A stretch of 38,605 bases of DNA from a virus, in IMG/VR virus record IMGVR_UViG_3300008117_000134, positions 1 through 38,605 of that record. The stretch is one strand, 5' to 3'. The notes beneath the pieces are model-generated. The model did no database searches. It was not told where the DNA came from and saw only the letters and a list, made by a program, of their open reading frames with translations. The translations under genes were made by a program, and so were the position numbers. Shown here one piece after another: positions 34,435 through 38,605 of the stretch. Each line of letters starts with the position of its first letter. Positions within the stretch are counted from its first letter, which is position 1.

Positions 34435-34661
34435 GCACAGACAGTCACGATTCAATGATCGCTGCTTTCCAAGAATATTTTAAATGGCAGGATCGTTTTG
34501 AATACAAAAATTCAGACGAAGCAGGCATCAAGGCACGATATTGGCTATCAGAAATACGCAATTACGCATCAACTAGGCGCATGGAAATACAGGCAAAAAG
34601 ACTAGAACGCAAAAAATCCAGAAAAGGCCAACTAGGCAGGCCCCCGAAACTAACTAAATGA
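34431..34661 (+). CDS. Small basic protein of unknown function downstream of gp46 (76 aa)
   Basis: It starts with GTG overlapping the gp46 stop (GTGA), with GGAG 8 nt upstream, so it is probably a real coupled gene. The N-terminal half is acidic/aromatic and helical (FQEYFKWQDRFEYKNSDEAG), followed by ARYWLSEIRNYASTRRMEIQ. The C-terminus is strongly basic (KRLERKKSRKGQLGRPPKLT), suggesting nucleic-acid or polymerase contact. A late-transcription coactivator such as gp33 would be small and could sit near gp55, but I see no specific gp33 motif, so this stays a hypothesis. Confidence 0.72.
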   Translation: MSTDSHDSMIAAFQEYFKWQDRFEYKNSDEAGIKARYWLSEIRNYASTRRMEIQAKRLERKKSRKGQLGRPPKLTK

Positions 34662-35096
34662 GTGCAATGGACTTATCAAAATCAACCAGTAGAAGAAATA
34701 CCTGAAGGCTACATTGGCTTTGTTTATATCATCACGAACCTCAAGACCGGACAGAAATACATAGGCAAGAAACTTGCTCAATTTAAGAAGACCAAACCCC
34801 CACTCAAAGGCAAACGACTTAAAAGAAGATCAGTAGTAGAAAGCGATTGGCGCGAATATTACGGTTCATCGGATAGGTTAAACGCAGACGTCCAAGCACT
34901 CGGTCCGGAAAAATTCACAAGAGAAATACTTTATCTTTGCAAATCCAAGGCAGAAATGTCATATCTAGAGGCACGAGAACAGTTTGAACGCAGAGTTTTA
35001 GAGTCAGATGACTATTATAATGGCATTATAAACGTCAGAGTTGGCGGTTCAAACATACTTAGGCAGCGTCTTTTAGAACAATCTCAGGCAAAATAA
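34662..35096 (+). CDS. GIY-YIG family putative endonuclease (144 aa)
   Basis: The GIY-YIG fold signature is clear: G19-F-V-Y-I23 and Y33-I-G35, followed by a basic segment (KGKRLKRRSVVES), SDWREYYGSS, and a helix with candidate catalytic residues (SYLEAREQFERRVL). A single compact domain is present, with no separate DNA-recognition domain as in intron-homing enzymes. It may be a free-standing nuclease conserved in marine T4-like phages. It starts with GTG directly after the previous stop codon, with no obvious Shine-Dalgarno, so coupling is likely. It is followed by a 515-nt stretch without long genes. Confidence 0.85.
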   Translation: MQWTYQNQPVEEIPEGYIGFVYIITNLKTGQKYIGKKLAQFKKTKPPLKGKRLKRRSVVESDWREYYGSSDRLNADVQALGPEKFTREILYLCKSKAEMSYLEAREQFERRVLESDDYYNGIINVRVGGSNILRQRLLEQSQAK

Positions 35097-35140
35097 AGCG
35101 GTTTTAGAGCTCGCGCAGGCTGATTTCTTGCGCCCTTATA

Positions 35141-35160
35141 CCTGGATCACGGATCGCAGG
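35141..35160 (+). promoter_or_regulatory. Hairpin over a Shine-Dalgarno, ahead of a short ORF
   Basis: CCTG (35141-35144) pairs with CAGG (35157-35160), and GATC pairs with GATC across an ACG loop, with one bulged G. The 3' arm covers part of AGGGACGG (35158-35165), the only Shine-Dalgarno candidate for the ORF at 35172. Pairing would hide it, so translation may be controlled by structure. A second hairpin with a perfect 5-bp stem, GCGCA/TGCGC, lies just upstream at 35113-35133. Fold stability was not computed. Confidence 0.35.
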
Positions 35161-35171
35161 GACGGAATTCC

Positions 35172-35327
35172 ATGCCGCAATGGTACTCAGCAACTATCCT
35201 TGACCGGACGTTGATCGCGAAGAGCCGCGGTTTTGCTGTTTCAAAAATTTCAAAGGCCAAAATGAGGGGAGAAAAACCCCACATGGGTGAGTTTGTTAGC
35301 GTAGATTCACACATCGCCGTCATATAA
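35172..35327 (+). CDS. Possible 51-aa small protein in the 515-nt gap
   Basis: A short open frame from ATG 35172 to TAA 35325-35327. It begins MPQWYSATILDRTLIAKSRG and ends EFVSVDSHIAVI. AGGGACGG lies 7-10 nt upstream. The composition is ordinary for a soluble, basic protein and not obviously a random shadow. An internal in-frame ATG at 35262 also has AAAGG five nt upstream and would give a 21-aa peptide. I do not recognise a family. The surrounding DNA has several hairpins, so the alternative is that this is part of a structured RNA and not coding. Confidence 0.35.
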   Translation: MPQWYSATILDRTLIAKSRGFAVSKISKAKMRGEKPHMGEFVSVDSHIAVI

Positions 35328-35555
35328 AGACTGAGCTCGAGGTACCGGATGACCGCCTCTGTAATGCTCTAACGCTAGGGTGTACTGTGCAACTCGCATA
35401 ATGCTCTTATCTTTGCCCTGCTCTGGGCAAAGTGTGACTGAACAATCTGCATAATACTTGAATTGCTTCGCAATATCATTGTAAAAACAATTCTAAGAAG
35501 ACAATATGCGTTGAGCGATCAGCGAAAACGCAAACGAGCGTAAGCTCGTTATTCA
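35328..35555 (+). ncRNA. Hairpin-rich intergenic segment, possible structured RNA or multi-hairpin leader
   Basis: No gene of useful length is seen. Successive perfect inverted repeats are present: CTTTGCCC/GGGCAAAG (35411-35432, 6-nt loop), ATTGC/GCAAT (35462-35474), ATTGT/ACAAT (35478-35491, AAAA loop), GCGTT/AACGC (35508-35531) and AACGAGC/GCTCGTT (35533-35550, GTAA tetraloop). GAGG/CCTC with an inner CGG/CCG lies at 35339-35359, and TAATGCTCT is repeated at 35362 and 35399. No tRNA T-arm, T-run terminator, or group I or II core was found. It could be a small RNA, the 3' end of the upstream operon, or the leader of the downstream gene. The RNA type is unknown. Confidence 0.4.
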
Positions 35556-35563
35556 AATAAATA
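35556..35563 (+). promoter_or_regulatory. Candidate T4-type late promoter (AATAAATA)
   Basis: Seven of eight bases match TATAAATA, and all match the looser NATAAATA form. It sits 49 nt upstream of the ATG at 35612, which has its own AGGGA Shine-Dalgarno. It starts the plus-strand CTS-like cassette just after the last hairpin of the gap. Confidence 0.5.
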
Positions 35564-35611
35564 AACAATAGATCTGAATATTAAAATCAGCAATTATCAG
35601 GGACAGCACAT

Positions 35612-36663
35612 ATGAGAATAACAGAAATATTAACTGAATCGCAACTAGAACAGCTAGATGAAGGACCTATAGGATCAACTCTAGGTGCTGTGGGTCGAGG
35701 CATAGGCAAAGCCGTAGGCGGCGTGGCTAAAGGTGTCGGAGCTGTGGCAGGCGGAGTAGTTGGTGCTGGTCGAGCACTAAAGAAAGGATATCAAACTGGA
35801 AAAGCTATTGTAGGAGATGATCCAGATCCCAACGCAGGAGCTCCTGGATACACTGCACCAGCGGCAGGAGGAGGAGCGACGGCACCCGCAACGGTGGCAC
35901 CTGCAGCAGCACCAGCGACAGCAGCAGCACCTGCAGTGGGAGGCTCTGCTCCTCCCACCCCACAAGAGATTAACGCTGCTGGTCCTAAAGGTACAGTGGC
36001 AGCTAAGCCTCAGACAGGACAAGCTGCAACAGCTCTAGCTAAAACAGACGCTGTCACAGACAAACAAACAGCTACTAAAGCTGGGGAAACTGTGTACGCA
36101 CAGGTCAAGGCAAATATTAATAAACTAGACAAACAAGGTAAGACACGCATACTGAATCTCCTACAGAAAAGCATTCAACAGTCACCTGCTAAACCCGCAG
36201 CTAAACCTGCTGCAGGTGGCAGTTGGCAGGTGGCAAACCTCCAAATACTATGGCTAATGCACCAGTAAGTGCTTCAAATACAGCGAAACCTGGCAATCCA
36301 AATGCTGCCTTCTCAGACAAACCTTTAGAAGTTCCGGGTAAACGTGCCCGAAGCACTAACCCTAAGGCAAGTGGAACATCAGCAGGACAGGGTGCGTTTG
36401 CTAATGTAGCTCAACAGTTGGCAAAACCCGCAGGCAGAGCGCAAGGTGGCGGCAAGGTGGCGGGTGCGCTGAGTCAAACGGCTAACGCAGTGAAAAAACG
36501 TGCGGCTAGGCTAGCCGGCAGACAACCAGCCGCAGTCACTGCCAGTCTAGTGCATTACGGTAAGAGTCTAAATGAAGTTCTAGCTCAGAGATTAGAAATA
36601 CACAAGCGCAGAATGTTTGAATCTTCATTGACCAACGGCACCGCCAGCGTATTCGTAAAATGA
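35612..36663 (+). pseudogene. Ala/Pro/Lys-rich candidate internal head protein, frame split by a 14-nt duplication
   Basis: Two overlapping open frames, 35612-36268 (218 aa) and 36223-36663 (146 aa from a TTG), read as one gene when a 14-nt tandem duplication at 36212-36235 is removed. The remaining 1038 nt give exactly 346 codons (345 aa), joining PAKPAAKPAAGG to KPPNTMANAP. Without this the first frame ends in an atypical SWQVANLQILWLMHQ tail. The N-terminus MRITEILTES resembles T4 capsid-targeting sequences, with L-T-E/S and L-D-E/G matching the gp21 protease site. A glycine-rich hydrophobic segment (residues ~20-55) and long Ala/Pro/Lys low-complexity regions follow. AGGGA precedes the ATG by 8 nt. 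It could be a real mutation, an assembly error or two separate genes. Confidence 0.6.
36212..36235 (+). repeat. 14-nt-period tandem repeat that shifts the frame
   Basis: GCAGGTGGCA occurs at 36212-36221 and again at 36226-36235, separated by GTTG, so the period is 14 nt. Fourteen is not a multiple of three, and deleting one period rejoins the two flanking reading frames. Such a short repeat is a natural substrate for slipped-strand gain or loss. Confidence 0.85.
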
Positions 36664-37109
36664 AAATTTTTGAAATAGTTTCTGAGGCAGAAGGTGATTT
36701 TGCAAAATATCGACAGTTAGGACAAAATCCTTTAAACCTGGTAGGGCATCTAGCCAAAGAAGTTCCTGATTCTGCTGTATCAGCAGTTGATAAAACTAGT
36801 AAGTTAGGAAAAAAACTTCTAGGTATTGACTATGATGAGCCCGCAGCAAAAACTTCTAGTAAATCAACAGCATCGACCGCCAAGAAATCTGTGTCAACTG
36901 CCGCAGTTGATGTAACCAAAACTAAAGATATTCTAGATAGGTTACTTAAAGGCGAAGCTGTATCACGCGACGACACACAGCATCTTATGCGATTGAAAAA
37001 TCAAATCGATGATCCACAATTACAAAGGGTATTTGATAAAGTACAGCGCGGCAGCGCACTTGAATTCACTGATCAACGCAGCCTACAGATATATAGAAAT
37101 TCACTTTAG
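36660..37109 (+). CDS. Candidate internal/virion protein with CTS-like N-terminus (149 aa)
   Basis: It begins MKIFEIVSEAEG, resembling the T4 internal-protein targeting peptide MKTYQEFIAEA, with V-S-E/A at the expected cleavage point. Residues ~60-85 are Ser/Thr/Lys/Ala-rich (AAKTSSKSTASTAKKSVSTA). The C-terminal ~60 residues are a predicted helical domain (TKTKDILDRLLKGEAVSRDD, DPQLQRVFDKVQRGS). The ATG overlaps the stop of the upstream gene (ATGA), with no separate Shine-Dalgarno. The stop overlaps the convergent gp51-like gene by 4 nt, leaving no room for an intergenic terminator. The family is not recognised; the head-packaging role is inferred from the N-terminus only. Confidence 0.7.
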   Translation: MKIFEIVSEAEGDFAKYRQLGQNPLNLVGHLAKEVPDSAVSAVDKTSKLGKKLLGIDYDEPAAKTSSKSTASTAKKSVSTAAVDVTKTKDILDRLLKGEAVSRDDTQHLMRLKNQIDDPQLQRVFDKVQRGSALEFTDQRSLQIYRNSL

Positions 37110-37321
37110 AAAAACGGCAGTCCTGATTTTTTAGTGGTCTCTAGATTTTCTGCAACAATTTCACCAATGATTGCTCTCTCTTCCCAACTCATGTGTATGA
37201 CTTCAGTGTAACTGAGTCCTCGCATATACCAACACAGTTTCATGCAATCTTTTTTCAGTGCCTTGCCTTCTTTGTCTAGTAATTCACTTTCTCGTAAAAT
37301 CTCTGGCAAGGACAGGGTCAA
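37106..37321 (-). CDS. 51: gp51-like hub/tail assembly protein (71 aa if independently started; possibly made by frameshift)
   Basis: A short helical protein: LRESELLDKEGKALKKDCMK, then LCWYMRGLSYTEVIHMSWEE, then ERAIIGEIVAENLETTKKSG and LPFF. The W-Y-RG-S-Y-E--MS-EE--I---I-EN---T-K-GLP pattern is typical of the small proteins annotated as gp51 or baseplate hub assembly factors next to gp26 in marine T4-like phages. The only start at the junction is TTG (37321) overlapping the gp26 stop (TTGA). No Shine-Dalgarno is visible in the preceding bases. The -1 frame is open from a slippery AAATTTT in gp26 into this gene, so it may be made mainly as a gp26-gp51 fusion of about 354 aa. Confidence 0.75.
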   Translation of the reverse strand: MTLSLPEILRESELLDKEGKALKKDCMKLCWYMRGLSYTEVIHMSWEERAIIGEIVAENLETTKKSGLPFF

Positions 37322-37342
37322 GATTTTACGGCGAAAAAATTT
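37293..37342 (-). promoter_or_regulatory. Candidate programmed -1 frameshift signal in gp26/gp51
   Basis: Read on the minus strand, the zero frame is TCA AAT TTT TTC. The heptamer A-AAT-TTT (37342-37336) fits X-XXY-YYZ in the correct phase. A 5-nt spacer (TTCGC) is followed by a perfect 10-bp stem, CGTAAAATCT (37330-37321) with AGATTTTACG (37302-37293), around an 18-nt loop that contains most of the gp26 stop/gp51 TTG region. After a -1 slip the frame reads F-R-R-K-I then enters gp51 without a stop. The phase, spacing and stem are seen directly; function is inferred. Confidence 0.6.
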
Positions 37343-38169
37343 GATTGATCCATAGTGATCGGCAGACTGAATTGCTGATCACATTCCCCACAGGTTACGC
37401 TCTGGGCTTTGAATTCAATACGTTCTTTCATCTGCACCACATGATCTTGGATGCGTTGGAAAACATCTTTAGAACAGTTGGCAATAAAATCTTTGATCAT
37501 GTCTTTGTCTGTGACAGACCCATCCGGAGCATCTATGGATGTGATACAGTCTGCTATGATATCTACAGTGAGCTCGGTGAGTTTTAAAAAACTAGCACCA
37601 AATTTTTCTAATTTTTGTTCATCGCTGAGAGAATCATCATTGATGACCTGGAAGATACGCTGTTGTTCCATGGACTTCAGCGCAGTTTTAGTAACTTCTT
37701 TGTAGGTATAAGGCCTTACATGAACCGTAAGTTGGTCAATAGGAATATCTTTTTCATATACAAATTGATTGAAAACATTAAACCAGGCAGTGAGATCCAT
37801 GTCGTAGCTGTTGTCAGCATTGCAATGGGGACAGTTGGCACCAACTTCCATTTTGTCTCCATATGTGGCTATGCGAATAGCTATCAAGGCAAAATCTAAA
37901 TCTATGTTAGGCATAACCCAAGGATTTAGAATAGCAGGAATGCAGCTTTTAATTAATTCTACTGTGCTGGTTCCGTTCAACAAAGCATCAGGTGTCTTAA
38001 ACAACAGTTCATCTTTGGCAGTCATAGCATACACAGGATATTCACCATTTTCGCTAACATCTAGACTTCCTGGAGGATAAAATTCTCCTTTAGAAGGTAG
38101 TTGCACATAGATCTTTGGCTGCCTATAAAAGCTGGCTAAAGGATTCTTTTTAGGTTGATTTTGGTTCAT
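37318..38169 (-). CDS. 26: Baseplate hub assembly protein gp26-like (283 aa)
   Basis: It matches the T4 baseplate (gp26) family. It opens with QPKIYVQLPSKGEFYPPGSL, then YPVYAMTAKDELLFKTPDAL, LNGTSTVELIKSCIPAILNP and DFALIAIRIATYGDKMEVGA. Two CxxC pairs, C113-P-H-C116 and C260-G-E-C263, probably bind one zinc. The protein is longer than T4 gp26 (208 aa). In T4 it acts in hub assembly. The start has GGAG 7 nt upstream and a perfect TATAAATA late promoter at 38202-38209. The 3' end holds a slippery heptamer and overlaps gp51. Confidence 0.88.
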   Translation of the reverse strand: MNQNQPKKNPLASFYRQPKIYVQLPSKGEFYPPGSLDVSENGEYPVYAMTAKDELLFKTPDALLNGTSTVELIKSCIPAILNPWVMPNIDLDFALIAIRIATYGDKMEVGANCPHCNADNSYDMDLTAWFNVFNQFVYEKDIPIDQLTVHVRPYTYKEVTKTALKSMEQQRIFQVINDDSLSDEQKLEKFGASFLKLTELTVDIIADCITSIDAPDGSVTDKDMIKDFIANCSKDVFQRIQDHVVQMKERIEFKAQSVTCGECDQQFSLPITMDQSNFFAVKS

Positions 38170-38201
38170 TTTATCTCCGGTAAATATATAATGCTCGCAA
38201 G

Positions 38202-38209
38202 TATTTATA
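38202..38209 (-). promoter_or_regulatory. Late promoter TATAAATA for the gp26-like gene
   Basis: A perfect 8/8 match to the T4 late promoter on the minus strand. It lies 33 nt before the ATG at 38169, with GGAG in between. It sits in the 69-nt divergent gap inside a dyad, GGTAAA (38179-38184) with TTTACC (38217-38222). The opposite strand has GGTAAATA at 38179-38186, a poorer match that might serve the plus-strand gene. Confidence 0.75.
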
Positions 38210-38238
38210 TGCGCATTTTACCAGGAAAAAATTAAGTC

Positions 38239-38605
38239 ATGGCAGGTGTATTCATTAACATCCCCGGAGTAGGCAATGTAGAAGCCCAAGGAGCAGCTTC
38301 TGAAGCTACACTGCGAGAACTGCTGGCTGCTATGCGTGGTGGCGGTGGTGGAAGGGGTGGAGCAGGTGGTGTTATTATTGGTGGTGGAGCTGGCGGAGGC
38401 GGTGGCGGCGGCGGGCTGTTAGGATCTGCAGCTGGTATGATAGGCAAATCATTTAATAAACTAGGAATAGTTGCAGGCTTTGCCACCGGAGTCGTAGGAA
38501 AATTAGCTGGCGGTGCAATGAAAGCCACAGCCGCTACTATTGGAATGGGCGAAGCTATAACCGGTGCAGTACAAGCGTTATCACAGCTGGATGGTAGTGC
38601 TAGCG
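38239..38605 (+). CDS. Glycine-rich tail protein, possibly tape-measure-like, partial (N-terminal 122 aa)
   Basis: A plus-strand frame open to the window edge. It begins MAGVFINIPGVGNVEAQGAA, then SEATLRELLAAM, followed by a ~25-residue almost pure glycine run (residues ~34-58). Hydrophobic Ala/Gly helices follow (LGIVAGFATGVVGKLAGGAM, TAATIGMGEAITGAVQAL). AGGA lies about 12 nt before the ATG. Long helical glycine/alanine-rich tail proteins next to gp26/gp51 suggest a tape measure or gp29-type hub component. Only the start is visible, so this is an inference from position and composition. Confidence 0.6.
   Translation, partial: MAGVFINIPGVGNVEAQGAASEATLRELLAAMRGGGGGRGGAGGVIIGGGAGGGGGGGGLLGSAAGMIGKSFNKLGIVAGFATGVVGKLAGGAMKATAATIGMGEAITGAVQALSQLDGSAS

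Noticed and set aside
35101-35111. GTTTTAGAGCT, identical to the start of the well-known Cas9 guide repeat
   Set aside because: Only 11 bases, occurs once, with no repeat-spacer array, no anti-repeat partner and no cas gene; the following hairpin is unrelated.
35333-35348. GAGCTCGAGGTACCGG looks like a cloning polylinker
   Set aside because: It is short, the flanking sequence is not vector-like, and it sits inside a local hairpin. Contamination would be expected to bring longer vector sequence.
35300-35398. 33-codon frame (…TELEVPDDRLCNALTLGC…) after the 51-aa ORF
   Set aside because: No start codon and no slippery site at the junction; kept only as a remark under the 51-aa ORF.
35097-35611. 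tRNA, tmRNA, RNase P or self-splicing intron in the gap
   Set aside because: No T-arm GTTC motif, no tmRNA 5' consensus, no RNase P GAGGAAAGTCC and no group I or group II core sequence was found by reading.
35777-36022. Minus-strand Cys/Arg-rich 81-aa frame and a plus-strand Gln-rich 73-aa frame
   Set aside because: Shadows of the Ala/Pro-rich GCA/GCC codon repeats of the CTS-like gene; composition is an artefact of that repeat.
36223-36663. Independent gene started at TTG 36223
   Set aside because: The TTG falls inside the 14-nt duplication, it has no convincing Shine-Dalgarno, and the frame is explained better as the second half of the upstream gene.
38232-38528. 98-aa proline-rich minus-strand frame
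   Set aside because: It is the complement of the glycine-rich run in the plus-strand gene; polyglycine codons read backwards give polyproline. It also crosses the plus-strand start region.

Overview
This window is a virion-assembly region of a T4-like contractile-tailed phage (myovirus). The layout resembles marine T4-like phages such as cyanophages and pelagiphages. The evidence is a set of recognisable T4 homologues: gp48-type tube cap, gp53, gp5, gp25, gp6, gp55, gp47, gp46 and gp26, plus a gp51-type protein. Gene packing is also very tight, with overlapping stops and starts. I see no photosynthesis or other host-marker gene, so the host is not determined. Base composition looks moderately AT-rich, but I did not compute it.

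Layout. (1) Positions 1-30680, minus strand: one long late block read right to left. It runs gp48-type tube cap, gp53 wedge, an 805-aa hub-like protein, gp5 spike, gp25, gp6, a giant 4592-aa structural protein in the place where T4 has genes 7-10, a 215-223-aa structural protein, three tandem paralogous fibre proteins (the first one transcribed carries a gp12-like collar domain), and the start of a small fibre-associated gene cut by the window edge. (2) Positions 30763-35096, plus strand: gp55 late sigma factor, then gp47, gp46, a 76-aa basic protein and a GIY-YIG protein, nearly all overlapping or abutting. (3) Positions 35097-35611: a 515-nt stretch with no long gene. It holds a likely 51-codon ORF and a run of hairpins. 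(4) Positions 35612-37109, plus strand: two Ala/Lys-rich proteins with N-termini resembling T4 capsid-targeting sequences. The first is split by a 14-nt tandem duplication. (5) Positions 37106-38169, minus strand: gp26-like and gp51-like genes, with a strong candidate for programmed -1 frameshifting between them. (6) Positions 38239-38605, plus strand: the start of a glycine-rich, tape-measure-like tail gene cut by the window edge.

How it fits together. gp55 directs late transcription. NATAAATA sequences, the T4-type late promoter, precede gp48, gp6, the 223-aa gene, the gp26 gene and the CTS-like gene. gp46/gp47 form the Rad50/Mre11-type nuclease that links recombination and replication. The baseplate block builds hub, spike and wedges, and the giant protein and the three fibres decorate it. 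The most unusual items are the gp26/gp51 frameshift signal, the giant protein with an FG-GAP propeller carrying inserted carbohydrate-binding-like modules, the candidate internal-head-protein cassette with its 14-bp frameshifting duplication, and the structured 515-nt gap.
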